Source: Phoebastria nigripes
Taxonomy: Eukaryota; Chordata; Aves; Procellariiformes; Diomedeidae
Length of the DNA: 64,000 bases
Direction: 5' to 3'
Assembly: GCA_035582835.1 (NCBI GenBank)
Contig: JAYKAV010002923.1
Span: 118,878 to 182,877, forward strand
The translations under genes and the position numbers were made by a program. The notes under the pieces are model-generated. The model ran no database searches and was not told the origin of the DNA. It saw nothing but the letters and a program-made list of their open reading frames with translations. Below, piece by piece: positions 13,101 through 24,479 of the stretch (positions are counted from its first letter, which is position 1; every line of letters begins with the position of its first letter).

Positions 13101-16100
13101 CGAAAAAAACCCAAAACACCACAAACCCTCAAAAAAACCTACCACAAACAAAACAAAACTACGAAATCTTAACATTTCTCTCCAGGAGCCCATAAGCCTT
13201 CCCATAACTTACAGAAGGGTTAGCAATATCATCAACATGAAATCTGAGAATTTTAAAATAAAACATGGGAATAAAACTGTGAAAGTTGGAAAAGAGTTGT
13301 TTTGTTTTGTTTTGTTTTAAAAAGGCATTCAGGCATGATATCTAATGTTGTCAGTACACTGACATAGCTTCTGCACAACAAGTGACATAAATGCACAACA
13401 AAAAGGGGGAGGAATTCTTACACATTTTTTAGTAGTAATGTAAAAAGTCAGTATTTCTAACACCAGCAATAAACAGGATAACTTTTTTCAATGAAATGAC
13501 TGAATTATTTTGGCTCTAGTTTTCCAGCATAATGACTATAAAATACAATAATAATGGAAAAAATCTTATTCTGGTTGATTTTAGTCTGATAAAGTTAAAG
13601 AAGAACAAACAAAAGCAAAATCTCACAGTTGAAAACTTTGGGATTTCTTAAAAAAAGGCATGGACTGACTGAATCTTTTTCCTGATCAAAAGTTAACAGA
13701 AACGGGTTGTTAAATTGGGATGTATTGGAGCAGTGGGAGGAGGTAAAAAACAGGGAACACTCAAATCAAGAAACAAAGAAGGATTTGCTTGGCAAATGAG
13801 TCTGAGAATAGAAATTGGTAGTAAGACAGTGTCATAGCAATTTTCTTCAGTCTTCTTTAAGTCTAGCAACAATGCAGGGATTGCCCTCATTTTGGTTATA
13901 CAACCACAGGAGACCCAAGATCCAGCAGCAACACTTCTTTTTCCTTTTACCATCTTTAATACCACTAATCACCAGCAGTTTACATGCCTGTATTAAACAT
14001 GAATGAATATAGTTAACTTAGAAAAGGACGGACATAATCATTACTGTTTATCTAATCTAAACACACTTAGGGAAAAGAGAAGTATGTTCAAAATGGTTGT
14101 GTGAATACCAAAGGAAGAAGTAGTATTTCAGTTGAGGTGATGCCAAAACTATGACATACAGCTTTACACTCTATTCTCCTACCGTCTGCCCGAGACTGGG
14201 TCTCAAATAAAAACACAGAGTTCAACCTACTAAGATGCTGGGTATCTGAATTAAACAACTAGACTGGGAGTTTTACTAGCAGCACTACGATAGTCTCACC
14301 ACTTGTGTTTCTAAACTGTCCCTGTCAGAGCTCTTCCTCCTCCAGCTACGTCCAGAGTACAACCACCTTCCAAATTATTTTTTTCTACCTGCAAATGAAT
14401 AAGTTATTGCACACATTCCTTTTGAATATGGTCACAGTTCAGTTACCCACACTTTCTGTTCTTGAAGTTGGAGTTTAGCTGTAAAGTTCAGGTGGACCCC
14501 AAAGTCTGACAGTCAGTCTCCCAGATGCAGCACAGTGCTTTCAATACTCTTACAGATGAGTTTAGACTTCCTTGAAACCTGGATTTCCAGAGAACAACTT
14601 TTTTCTTTCTCTCCTCTCATGTTCAAATACACCAACTGATTACAGCAGAAAGTGCAATCTGTCAGTCCTCAGATTTATCTTTCTCAGTACACGTGGACCC
14701 ATCAATACACACAAGTTTGATCTGACACAGTCACAGGCATAATGCTAGCTCTTGCTGTCGTGTTTACAAATTAAGCAGTTGTGTAAATAGACCCCACACC
14801 TAGAGAGAGCAGAAGTCTTCAGTATTGCTGAACAGCTATTAACTGAAGTTTTGTTACAGTTTTCTCTTTTGGAGAGCTTTGTATACCCAAGTATGTGTGT
14901 GCACTTAGATGGAAAGTATAGAATGCTTCAAAGAAACAAGACTGCACTTAGTCTCAGTAACAGTATTTTGCTGTGTTGTAAAATCTGTTTGCCCTTCAAA
15001 ACCTTTTATTTGTATTTACTGTCACAGCACTGACAGTACTAAATGACTTTGGCCAGACAACTGTGATAATCAGAACCATCAAGCCTCACTGAATTCAAAC
15101 TTGCAGAAACACTCTGGTATGATTTCTGGCCTTGAGACTAGGTACCTATTTGAAACCAGCAAGTAATCTACAGCTACTGAAAGTTACTACTTGAAGAGTG
15201 CTTGCCAAATTCTTCTCCTGCAAAATTGTGTTTATTGCTTTTAGCATAACTCCCCTCTCATCTCCAAAAGCAGGGTATTTTCCACTTAAGAGTTCCATAT
15301 ATATACTTCAGGTATGAAAAAAAATGCAGTGCATTCCCCACATTAATTGGAATCTATATCATAAAGCCACGGTATCTAGTTCTTTGGGGACTGTCAGTCT
15401 CCAACATCTGTCCACTAATCAGTACTGACTGGATTATATTTTTTAAACAACACGTTAATTAACAACAGTCTGGAAAGACTAATGACAAATACCATAAACA
15501 AGAATCACCTAAAAATGATACTGATGCGGTGACATAGGTAAGGAACACTTTTTTGAACAGCCAAATACAATTTACAGCATTAATTTTTAAAAAGCATTAA
15601 ATAAAATAATGAAAAGATGAATGTATAAAAGTAGAAAAAAGTGCACCAATAATGGTGTAAGTTTCGCAAGTTTTCATTATTTTGCCAAGAGGAATTCTGA
15701 AATGCAAATGAAATTCAGACAAACACATCATACTGCTTAACAACAGGCAACTGCTTAACAACTTGCCATACTTTGGTAAAGCCTGCTTGATAACTGACGA
15801 TGTACATGATTTACCCCACCAAGCAAATCCCTTCTCGTCTATGCTATTTGGCAGTTTGCAAGAAGAGTTAGAGAAAGGAAGAGGAAATCATAGTAAGCTC
15901 TGTCTCTTAGTATTCAACCGTTCACACACTTTGAAATTTTTACACAATTACGTTATTCGCAATTGTGTAACTAATAGCAAACCAATCTACTTTTATCTAT
16001 CTAACCCTAATTTTAGAGGAAAGCCTCATGAATTCTTTTCTACTTCTGTATTGACAATGCAGTCTAATCTTGTATAAACCTGTCGATTCTGCTTCCAAAG

Positions 16101-19100
16101 GATAACAAAAAGCAGCATAACTTCCATTCCTTCAAGCTGAAAAGCTTAAGAAAGACTTTCATAGTACCTCTGCATGTTTTTATGTCGGCTCTGCAGTCTG
16201 ACAATGCAAGTGCATTATATTTGCCAAAATTACCGTTATTGCATTGAACATGAGACTGATGATGGTGAATTCCGTATTACTTCCCTGAGAATAACACATC
16301 AAGGAGAGCCCCACTGCCTCAAAGTGACAATCTGGAGGAGGATTCTGTGAAGAAGGATTTTTTGTAACTGAAAAATGAATTGCATGCAGTTAAGAATGGT
16401 TGTAATGGCAGCACACGCACAACTCGGATTGTGGTGTACTCCCCTTTTTTGTAACTGTCTGCCCTTCTTTCCTCCCATCCTCATATGAGCGTAACTTTTA
16501 TGTGAAAGCATGCCAATGTCACACTACACATCCTTAAAAATAACCAGCTCTCCTGGACTCCTCTCTAGGGCCTATCTCATGGGATTCTTCCAAGCAGATC
16601 CCTAAACAAGTCAAAGCCTGCTCTCCTGAAGTCTAGGGTTGAGATCCTGTTATTTGCCCAGCCCCCTCCTCTCAGAATGCTGAATTCAATCATCCTGCAG
16701 TTGCTGCAGGTAAGGCTGCCCCTGACCTTCACATCTCACATGTTTGTAGGTGTGAAGTCCAGCAGGAGTGCTTCCCCTTGTGTCCTGGTTTCAGCTGGGA
16801 TAGAGTTAATTTTCTTCCTAGTAGCTGGTATAGTGCTGTGTTTTGGATTTAGGATGTGAATAATGTTGATAACACACTGATGTTTTAGTTGTTGCTAAGT
16901 AGTGCTTACACTAAGTCAAGGACTTTTCAGCTTCTCATGCTCTACTGACTGAGAAGGCTGGAGATGCACAAGAAGCTGGGAGGGGGCACAGCCAGGACAG
17001 CTGACCCAAGCTGGCCAAAGGGATATTCCATACCATATGACATCATGCTCAGTATATAAACTAGGGGAAAGCTGGCTGGGGGGGCACTGCTCGGGAACTG
17101 GCAGGGCATCAGTCGGTGGGTGGTACACAATTGCATTGTGCATCACTTGTTTTGTATATTCTTTTATCATTATTATTATTATTTTCCCTTTGTTTTCTGT
17201 CCTATTAAACTGTCTTTATGTCAACCCACAAATCTCACTTCCCCCCCCAATTCTCTTCCCCATCCCATTGTGGGGGGGAGTGAGCAAACGGGTGTGTGGT
17301 GTTTAGCTGCCTGCTGGGTTAAACCACAACACCTTGTCAGGTCCTCAATCACCTGGGTCAGGAATTTGTCATCAATGCATACTAGAAGCCTCCTAGATTG
17401 CTTGTGCCTTGCTGATTTGCCCCTCCAGCAGGTATCGGGTGGTTAAAGTCCCTCATGAGGGCCGGGGCCTGTGAATAGGAGGCTCCTTCCAATTATCTGA
17501 AGGAGGCCTGTGCTGGTTTTGGCTGGGATAGAGTTAATTTTCTTCATAGTAGCTAGTATGGGGCTACGTTTTGGATTTGTACTGGAAACAGTGTTGACAA
17601 TACAGAGGTGTTCTCATCATTGCTGAGCAGTGCTTACACAGAGTCAAGGCCTTTTCTGCTTCTCGTACCACCCCACCAGCGAGGAGGCTGGGGGTGCACA
17701 AGAAGTTGGGAGGGGACACAGCCGGGACAGCTGACCCCAACTGGCCAATGGGGTATTCCATACCACATGACATCATGCTCAGCATATAAAGCTGGGGGAA
17801 AAAGAAGGAAGGGGAGGACGTTCAGAGTGATGGCGTTTGCCTTCCCAAGTAACCGTTACACATGATGGAGCCCTGCTGTCCTGGAGGTGGCTGAACACCT
17901 GCCTGCCGATGGGAAGTAGTGAATGAATTCCTTGTTTTGCTTTGCTTGCGTGCGTGGCTTTTGCTTTACCTATTAAACTGTCTTTATCTCAGCCCATGAG
18001 TTTCCTCACTTTTACTCTTCCAATTCTCTCCCCCATCCCACCGGGGGGGGAGTGAGCGAGCGGCTGTGTGGTGCTTAGTTGCTGGCTGGGGTTAAACCAT
18101 GACAAGGCCTCATATTCTTCCTGATCAGGTGGTTTGTAGCAGACACCCACAACAACATCTTCGACACTGGTCTGCCTGCTAACCCTGATCCATAAGCTCC
18201 CAGGTGGCTCCACAGCAAAGCTCCATGCATTCTTGCTGCTCTCCCACATAAAGGGCAACTTCCCCCCTTGCCGTCCAGCTGGTTCTTCCTGAAGAGCCTG
18301 TATTCATCCACCACAACACTGCAGTCCTGTGAGCTGTCCTACCACCTATGCATGATCCCAACAAGATCGTAGCCCTGCAACTGCATGCAGACCTCCAGTT
18401 CCTCCCCTTTGTTCCCGTACTGTGAGTGTTAATGTACAGGCACTTTAGAGAGGCACTCAGTTGTGATGATTATCCAGAAAAATCTATGAGAGCTTCCCCT
18501 GTAATGTGTATGGAAACACAACAAAACCAAAGGCAAATAAGCAGCACTATTTGATCGATCTGACTTCCAGATAGATTATCTGGTCTTCTATTAATGAGCT
18601 TTAAGATCAACTAAAGCCACTAGAAAGCATGTGACCTGCAAAATCTATGTACATGTTACACAATTCTGCTTTGGCATCATAAACTCACTATTCTCCTGTA
18701 TTAGGCTACAAGCACCACAATGACTGTAAGCAGGTAGTCAAGCGAAGACTAGCCTTCTCACACTAGCCTTAAACCAACTGCTTTGCGCCAGTGACCCCCA
18801 AAGCAATTCTGGACTTACATACTCTACTGCCCAAATGTAATTGGACAGCACAATCCCAATCTAAGTCTGCTTGCTTATATTACTTGGCTAACAATAAAAT
18901 AATGTGTTAAAAATAATTTTGATAATAAACTTCATTTATAATATATTGATTCCTAGTTTGCCCCTGCCCCCCTCCACCCCCCCGGAATTTCTTTAAAAAG
19001 TAAGCCCACTCCTCACCCCCTCCAGTCAACTGTTTAGCATACACTTGGAACTAGATTTTACTGAAATGCAACAACTGCTTTTGATAATAACCACTCATAT

Positions 19101-22100
19101 GTGTGTGTGCAGGTAAAATACATTCAACTTCCCACTATATTCAACCAATTGAACTCAATTACTAGATTAATCTCGTTTCTGCAATTTAAGTTAAAAATGC
19201 AAGAATTCTACAAAAACTATAGAAAAGGGTGTAAAAACTATTAGTTCTAAGATGCTGAAGAAACTCATCTGAAACACTCAAATTCCTGTCTACACATACT
19301 ACTTCCTTTCCTTTAAAGGTGAAACATATCCTGACAGTGCACTTCCCCTATCGTATCAGCCTAAACTTAGTTTTCAGAATTTTTCCTTAAGTAAAACATT
19401 TAATTTCTTCCCCAAAACATAAACATTAATCAAAAAATAAAAACATAACTGCCTTAGAAAAAGTAAATACATTGACCACAATTATACAGTGTATTAAATG
19501 TCAAAATTAGATCACTTAACAAAGGTGCAGGTATGCCTAGCNAAACACAGCAGTTCAATGCAAAGTCATATTTATCATTGTGTTTTAATGGCTACCAAAG
19601 ACAATTTCTTAAAAAGAATATACATTAATATTAGTTTTGCATTTCAATCTTTAGTAGTTTCCAACTTGCTGATTTAAGAACAGTACTGTAAAATTAATTC
19701 TTCCTTCTGTTGGACAGATAAGATACCTAAGAAAAAAAAAAAAGCTGAAGTGTTCCAAAAAGGCAGGAGCCTCTCAAATGGAGCTTAAGAAAATGGCTGC
19801 CAAAGTAAGGAAGCTGCTGCATGCATCCAGTGAGATAAGACAAAGATGAACACTAAAGGGAAAGGAAGGCTCACATTAATATTATTTTTTGTTTTCAAAA
19901 CAGAAATAATTTTCCACACTATGGGGGGGGGGNGGCGGGGAAGACTGGGCATTAGCTTATTCAGAAATTTTGTCAAAGCAAGCATAAGCACTTGCTTTCA
20001 ACAGTCATGTTACTAATATAAAAACCCAAACTAGAATGCTTGCACCTTTAGGGTGGAGTGGGGTGTCTCAGACATTATCAGTGCCAGTGAAGGGTCCAGG
20101 GACAAATGCTATTACAGCACAGATCTCAGCTCTCGGAAGAAGATGCTATACAGTGAGCCTTATTCTTATGAGACCTCGAGGGCACACCCAGACTGCTCAG
20201 AGTCTAAATGCTTAATCACAGTAGTCCCTACTTGGCATCTGCAAGGGAAAGCTCTGGGTTCGAGACTGNGGGATACTTCCTGAGCAAGCAGCCACCCATC
20301 CCCTTCCAACAACAACCAGCCTTCCCTGGCTGCTAGAGCGCAGGCTGAAGGAGAACACTGCGGCTGGGTAAGCGCTGCCACTACCTACCACAGAGAGCTG
20401 GACTTTTGCCCTCGGACACAGCTGCCCCTCTGCCCTTTACTCCTTAGGCAGCTGCAGTCCCAACCCACTGGGATGGGTTGTGAACAACTGTGGGAAGCGG
20501 CATTTAGTCGGCTCAAGCAGCTGTTGCCAGCATCCTCCCAGAAAAAACAACAGACTGGAGAGAAGCTGATCAAACGCCACCATTGGACGGCTCCAGCTTA
20601 AATGAAGTCAGGAATTCAGTGCTTGGATCCCCTCCTCCATCTCCTTCAAGCAAAACAGAGAGCAACAAACATGCCAATGTGACAGCTTTTTTCTTGCCAT
20701 CCAGCAGTGAAAGCAACAAGCATGTGTTAACCCCTCAAAAATGGTCCTGAGATTCAGCACATGGTGGACTACTCAAGAAAGGATTTTTAAACTCACCTTA
20801 GAGGTCACTACATTTTCAGGCACAGACAGTCTATTGCTCTAAGTATTTTCACCAGTAAATTAAATGAAAATTGAAAAACAGCCAAACAGCACACAGGCTG
20901 TGAAGTAACAAACACTGAGCTAGCGACTTTACAGGTGACAAATTTGATGTTAAATCTAATGACAAGCGTGCACCGATTCCTTTCACAAAACTTTAAAGTT
21001 ATAAATTTGACTTTCAGTATCAATCTAGTAATATAACAATACTGATATACAAATAAAATAATAAAGCAACAGACTTAAAAAAAGCAACAAAAGTCAGTTT
21101 TAGAAGAAACTTTGAAGTTAGACAGAAACCTACTTTGCCATTTCACTGAACATTTAAACTTGCACATAGTGAGAAAGTGCAACTGCAACACTGGAAATAT
21201 TATTTAGCTTTTTAAATGTCACTAATGCAGCTCCACAAGCCAACTAATACACATTCAACTCTCCACATTATGGAAAGGATCATTACAAACTGGGTAGAGT
21301 TCTTTCTTATTAATAGCATGCTTAAATAAACCAGATCTTGCGTCTCTAATGCTGAGCTTCAGAAAAGCAAAGCACCAGCTTCTGAGGGCAGAAAGTCCAG
21401 GCCAAGCGTCCTGAGCCTGAGGGGGTCTTCCACAGTCATAAAAATACACCAGCAGACTGCTGCCAAAAGACAAAGTCCTGCCCTCCACCATAATCGCATC
21501 CCTCACGCACACAACTGCCAGGACCTGCTGTACAAATCAGCTCTGGGAATTGATTTTGCTAAGCACTAATGTACAGAGGGAGCAGGCTGAGCCAGATTTC
21601 AGAAGCAGCCCATACTTCCATGTCAGATGGATATGACTGTGCAACTGTGTTCTTAAACACAAATTTAATCTAAAGTGGCAACCAGCAACGTTTCTTCTGA
21701 GTTGCCAGTGGAGCAATGACTGGAAAAAAGCATAATACCCAATGAAATAATTTATTATTGTTATGGGTTTTGCCTACATTTTTCTGTTTCTACAGAAACT
21801 TCATCTGAGCCTAACCTAATGTGCATCAAGAGAGACAGCTTAAACTGAAAAACCGTAAATAAAAGCAAAACCACTTGCTTCAAATGTTTTGAAGCAAAGA
21901 AGGAAGTATTTTATGTTGTGGCAATTTGTTTAGAGAAAGAAAAACATAGCACAAAGTGACCCACAAAAATGCAAAATACTATATTCTTCAGTTTCAAGAA
22001 CTTTAGCATTCAAGGATGCTGGATAACAACGTGGGATATGAGTGTTCATAATGCAAGGACATCTGAAATTTTAGAAATAGCTTATTAACTGTGCTATTCT

Positions 22101-23788
22101 CAAGTTAATCTCATGTGTTCAGAAGGAATACTTCACATCATGGAAAAACGCTTTGATAAGCTCTAGCTTCTGAAAGTACTTTCAAGAAATGGTTCACAGA
22201 ATAAACATGAGATTTCACCTATGATTTAGCAGTTCTTCCTCCCACCACGCCCAGTACCTACTGAAATACAAACAAAATGTAAACCATTTCCAGCAAAGTC
22301 AGGAGTTGGACAAATTCTACTGCAAGAATGACATGTTTTTTCAGGCTTCTGCTGTTATCTGTAGATCTGCTTTCTTCCCACCCTCTGTTATGAAGGTGCT
22401 CAAGCTTATACAACACAGCTGGCATAGCTGGCCTTGCTAAATTAGCTCACAGCCAAATCAATTGATGGATGGGCTGCAGATGATATGCAGTCCCAACTGC
22501 AGTCAAACACATAGCTGACTCAAAGCAAGCTTCCCCCCTCTGGACAGGCAACATACAATTGTCACAGGATTGTCATGAGAGTCGGAGTGCCTGATAAAGC
22601 ATTATTGGATAAGCCACTGGACACCACCTTTCAAATTTAAAAGGCGTTAATAGTCAGCAAAGCATAAAGAGTAAATCAAATAAAAGAGAACCTCTTTGGA
22701 TTTTAATGCCAAATCATGTTGTCCAAATTTATAGTCTTGATGAAGTCACTAGGCACAAGAACAGAGTCTGATGACTGTAAAATCTACTAATGACAGAAGA
22801 CAGGTATTCAGTGAGAATTACTTCCCTTCTCCAACTGCGCTAGAAGGCATAAAGAACAAAGGCTATTTTGTGCTCACCCCTATTAAGCACTCAGTTACCT
22901 CTAGTGAAACAGAGCATGGAATACTTAATGACTGTTTTGTGATAGTTACTCAGAACATGTCTGTATTTTTTCTTAAGTAATATGGTTAAAGCAGCTTGCA
23001 AAACACAGTAATGACAGGCCTACCAAACCGCTCAGATAGCAAACTGTAACTTCGTAAATTCCAAGCTGATATCTATGCTATGATGGATACTCTGAAAGAT
23101 GATAGTATCTTCATCATTAACGCAACTGGCACAGGATGAAGTTGCAAATCCTCTGTCAGCAAGTATATACCTAGTCTTCACTGCACTGAAAACTTCCATA
23201 GCATTATAAACGTATCCTAACACCCACCTTAGTCATCTGTTTGCAAAAAAAGGATGCCTGGCAAAGATGCCCGCACGACTCGATGCCGTACCCACCCCAG
23301 GGCACCCGCTGCCTGCTGCGGATCACCGAGCAGGCTCACCGCGAGCCGAGTTCGGCCGCAGCAGGAAGGGGCCGTCGGGGAACGGCCGCAACCCCGCAGC
23401 TCGGCTGCGAGAGCGGAGCAGCGCCCGAGACAAAGCGCAGCGAGGCCAGCCCTGCCCGCCGCTGCCTCCCACCTTTGTTTGCCACCCCAACAGCACGCTG
23501 CCCGCCTCAGCGGCGCTCCCCCACCTCAGCCCCGTCGACCCCTAGCACACCCAGCCGCGGAGCGCGGCGAGGGCGCCGCGCCACCTCAGGGGGCTCCGAG
23601 AACGGGGAAGGCGGCGCCCGGGCCGCAGCTCCCGCCGCCGCCGCCCAAGCACGCCCCACCACAGCACAAAGGCGCGGCGCGGCCCGGCCCGGCCCGCCCC
23701 AGCCCGGCCCCACCCAGGCGCCCGCCAGCTGCCCCCGGCAAAGGGAGAGGACCCCCCGCCACTGCCCCTCACCTTCCAGCCCCTCCAT
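1440..23788 (-). CDS. ZC2HC1A: ZC2HC1A (FAM164A), zinc finger C2HC domain-containing protein, coding exons 1-7, 3' part outside window
   Basis: Seven exons joined in phase give about 233 residues with no stop codon; all donors are GT and all acceptors AG. The protein starts MEGLEGEV and has two C2HC fingers of the same spacing, C-x2-C-x11-H-x3-C: residues about 18-37 (CRIC...HGPIC, split by intron 2) and about 119-138 (CPYC...HINFC). Between them lie a basic stretch (KKRK) and a proline run ending [11 protein letters not shown] Ser-rich low-complexity tail follows the second finger. This matches vertebrate ZC2HC1A, about 325 residues from memory, so exons for the last roughly 90 residues should lie left of base 1; I searched 1-1439 and did not find them. 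Family knowledge: a presumed zinc-binding protein of poorly known function. Neighbour: PKIA lies upstream on the same strand. Identification is very sure; function is not. Confidence 0.95.
1549..3583. other. ZC2HC1A introns 6 and 5
   Basis: Intron 6 (1549-2469) and intron 5 (2570-3583) are AT-rich, with no recognisable repeat family, RNA gene or antisense exon. Open frames of 60-114 codons occur but lack domain signatures. Confidence 0.6.
2470..2569 (-). CDS. ZC2HC1A: ZC2HC1A coding exon 6
   Basis: 100 bases, acceptor GTTACAG, donor GTATG, ending in phase 1. It encodes 33 residues starting YKPAAVKK, with a serine run ([12 protein letters not shown]) and ending GKTVV. It aligns with the YKPPALKK...SSRLPQPSG section of mammalian ZC2HC1A as I remember it. 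Confidence 0.93.
3584..3732 (-). CDS. ZC2HC1A: ZC2HC1A coding exon 5 (zinc finger 2)
   Basis: 149 bases, acceptor TTAAG, donor GTGAAC. With one base from exon 4 it encodes 50 residues, starting [12 protein letters not shown] and holding the whole second C2HC finger (CPYC...RHINFC), then [12 protein letters not shown] and a Lys/Thr-rich end. This is the most diagnostic exon of the gene. Confidence 0.96.
3733..7153. other. ZC2HC1A intron 4
   Basis: 3.4 kb of unique AT-rich sequence. Homopolymer A tracts lie at 4231-4257 (interrupted by an N), 4271-4285 and 7098-7124; in the transcript they are U tracts. No CR1 or LTR is recognised, and the open frames in it have no family features. Confidence 0.55.
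7098..7124. repeat. Poly-A tract (poly-U in the ZC2HC1A transcript)
   Basis: 27 consecutive A on the plus strand in intron 4, starting about 28 bases inside the donor of exon 4. Confidence 0.85.
7154..7289 (-). CDS. ZC2HC1A: ZC2HC1A coding exon 4 (proline-rich linker)
   Basis: 136 bases, acceptor TTCTTAG, donor GTATG, ending in phase 1. It encodes [17 protein letters not shown] followed by a helical-looking stretch ([10 protein letters not shown]), then [14 protein letters not shown] just before finger 2. A run of 27 T (transcript sense) lies about 28 bases downstream of the donor. Confidence 0.95.
7499..7615 (-). CDS. ZC2HC1A: ZC2HC1A coding exon 3 (second half of zinc finger 1, basic region)
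   Basis: 117 bases, phase 0 at both ends, acceptor TGTAG, donor GTATG. It encodes 39 residues from KKHGPICQK (the His and last Cys of finger 1) through [15 protein letters not shown] to PTVKPLKPR. The KKRK cluster could act as a nuclear localisation signal, but that is inference only. Confidence 0.95.
8354..8427 (-). CDS. ZC2HC1A: ZC2HC1A coding exon 2 (first half of zinc finger 1)
   Basis: 74 bases between the acceptor TTTTTAAG and the donor GTAAGT. It completes a glycine codon from exon 1 and encodes 25 residues including [16 protein letters not shown], which holds the two cysteines of the first C2HC finger. The acceptor has an almost pure T tract (14 A on the plus strand, 8431-8444) directly before it. 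The finger is completed in exon 3, so intron 2 splits the zinc site. Confidence 0.95.
9739..10242 (+). pseudogene. CR1 ORF2 remnant, upstream RT segment
   Basis: 167 codons holding the CR1 region between endonuclease and RT palm: [25 protein letters not shown] and [14 protein letters not shown]. After KIME the frame departs from the family pattern, consistent with a small deletion near 10135. The true protein frame resumes in the overlapping segment starting at 10145. It is a retroelement fragment, not a host gene. Confidence 0.88.
10145..11356 (+). pseudogene. CR1 reverse transcriptase remnant, C-terminal 403 codons
   Basis: The longest open stretch of the CR1 ORF2. Visible RT motifs are [14 protein letters not shown] (palm motif A, catalytic Asp), [18 protein letters not shown] (motif B) and [10 protein letters not shown] (motif C; FADD codons at 10553-10564). 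The CR1 C-terminal region with [16 protein letters not shown] follows. The ATG at 10145 is internal, not a natural start. The preceding open stretch at 9739-10242 ([12 protein letters not shown]...[13 protein letters not shown]) is the upstream part of the same ORF in another frame. Confidence 0.93.
16781..17331 (+). mobile_element. Solo LTR of an avian endogenous retrovirus (LTR 1)
   Basis: 551 bases beginning TGTCCTGG and ending CACAACA, flanked on both sides by CCTTG (16776-16780 and 17332-17336), a 5-bp target-site duplication. It has a TATA box TATATAAA (17053-17060), preceded by TGACATCATG, which resembles a CRE/AP-1 site, and an ATTAAA polyadenylation signal (17204-17209). There is no internal gag/pol, so it is a solo LTR left by LTR-LTR recombination. 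The 5-bp duplication suggests an ERVL-like (class III) origin; this class call is inference. Confidence 0.93.
17509..18104 (+). mobile_element. Solo LTR of a related avian endogenous retrovirus subfamily (LTR 2)
   Basis: 596 bases beginning TGTGCTGG and ending CATGACA, flanked by AGGCC (17504-17508 and 18105-18109), a 5-bp target-site duplication. TATA box TATAAA at 17785-17790 and a downstream ATTAAA signal near 17968. It shares the layout of LTR 1 but differs in the middle and after the TATA box, so it is another subfamily. It inserted into the same CR1 as LTR 1, 177 bases away and in the same orientation. Confidence 0.92.
18961..18984 (-). repeat. C-rich tract, G-quadruplex-capable on the minus strand
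   Basis: The minus strand carries G runs of 7, 6 and 4 separated by 2-4 bases, enough for a four-tract G-quadruplex if the longest run is split. It lies in ZC2HC1A intron 1 on the transcript-sense strand. Confidence 0.55.
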
Positions 23789-24120
23789 GGCGCGCCCCGA
23801 CCGCCGCTGGCCCCGCCGCTGCTGTGGCAACGCCGCCACCTCCCGGCCCGCTAACAACCGCCGCTCCCATTGGCTGGGCGTCGCGGGCGGGCGGGCCCGG
23901 GCGGCCCCTCACGGCCCCTCACAGCCACAGCTCCGGGGCGGGCAGGGAGGCGGGCCGGCCTGTCCCGCGGGCTGTGCCCCCCGCAGCCACCCGTGGCGGG
24001 GAGCCCCAANTCCCCCTCCGCCCCGCCCGGCTCAGGGGGTGCCCGCCGCCCTTCGTCTGCGCCCCGCGCGGTCGGTCTTCCCACGGGAGCAGGGCACCGG
24101 GTCTGAGCGTCTTCCTGGAA
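23250..24120 (-). promoter_or_regulatory. ZC2HC1A: CpG-island promoter of ZC2HC1A
   Basis: GC content and CpG density rise sharply here against AT-rich flanks, with many GC-box-like CCGCCC/GGGCGG strings. On the minus strand a CCAAT box (CCAATGGGAG, 23873-23864) lies about 80 bases upstream of the start codon, typical of an NF-Y site in a TATA-less housekeeping promoter. No TATA box is evident. CpG islands can also start transcription toward the right; no right-hand exon is recognisable. Long open frames across it (for example 340 residues on the plus strand) are by-products of high GC. Confidence 0.8.
23773..23788 (-). CDS. ZC2HC1A: ZC2HC1A coding exon 1 with start codon
   Basis: The ATG at 23788-23786 sits in a strong Kozak context (G at -3, G at +4). 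It encodes MEGLE plus one base of the next codon, then the donor GTGAGG at 23772. The start is chosen because MEGLE matches the family N-terminus and the ATG lies inside the CpG island. The 5' UTR continues to the right, but the transcription start cannot be fixed from sequence alone. Confidence 0.92.
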
Positions 24121-24479
24121 ACCCAGTCTTAGCCCAACTCTGCTGCTCTCTGACCTGTCGTATAGTCCATAACGTTGAGGTTACGCTACGATCAGGATCT
24201 TTTTCTTCCAAGAGCAGCACTTGTAGAAGAAGGCGGCCGAAGCAAAACGTGGGGAAGAAATAACCGTGCTGTTGAAAAAGCAACAGAGCAGTCAGTCCCT
24301 GGGTGGACACGGGGAGCAACCGAGATGGCGCCAGGGGCCTTCCGCCCTCAGCAGCTGCGAGCCGAACAGAGGGGTGCTGGGGTGCAGCCCAGCGTGAGGC
24401 TGTAATGGGTGCCCCCTTGCTTGCAGGAAAACTACGGACAATCACAGGAAAACCACAAAAAATGGTTTTCAGCTTCATG

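Larger units (their letters stand above)
16540..18460 (-). mobile_element. Old CR1 LINE fragment (endonuclease region), interrupted by two LTRs
   Basis: With the LTRs removed, 16540-16780, 17332-17508 and 18105-18460 form one continuous CR1 piece that parallels the endonuclease part of the copy at 42540-43308, with many substitutions. Recognisable frames on the minus strand include [15 protein letters not shown] and a [12 protein letters not shown] stretch. Its divergence shows it is much older than the copies at 9.4 kb and 40.5 kb. It runs in the same direction as ZC2HC1A. The edges are approximate. Confidence 0.85.
8428..23772. other. ZC2HC1A intron 1 (15.3 kb) hosting CR1 and LTR insertions
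   Basis: Donor GTGAGG at 23772 and acceptor AAG at 8428. It carries the CR1 at 9422-11445 and the nested CR1/LTR cluster at 16540-18460. The rest (8445-9421, 11446-16539 and 18461-23250) is AT-rich unique sequence with short C/G homopolymer tracts near 13078-13101, 18961-18984 and 19923-19940. I see no further exon, RNA gene or repeat family in those stretches. Confidence 0.6.

Noticed and set aside
16781..18104. Single provirus with two LTRs
   Set aside because: The two LTRs are different subfamilies, have different target duplications, and the 177 bp between them is CR1 sequence, not gag/pol/env.
23241..24263. 340-codon plus-strand open frame and overlapping frames of 292 and 148 codons
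   Set aside because: They lie in the CpG island, are Ala/Pro/Arg/Gly-rich in every frame as expected from GC-rich DNA lacking stops, and match no family. The real coding sequence here is ZC2HC1A exon 1 on the minus strand.
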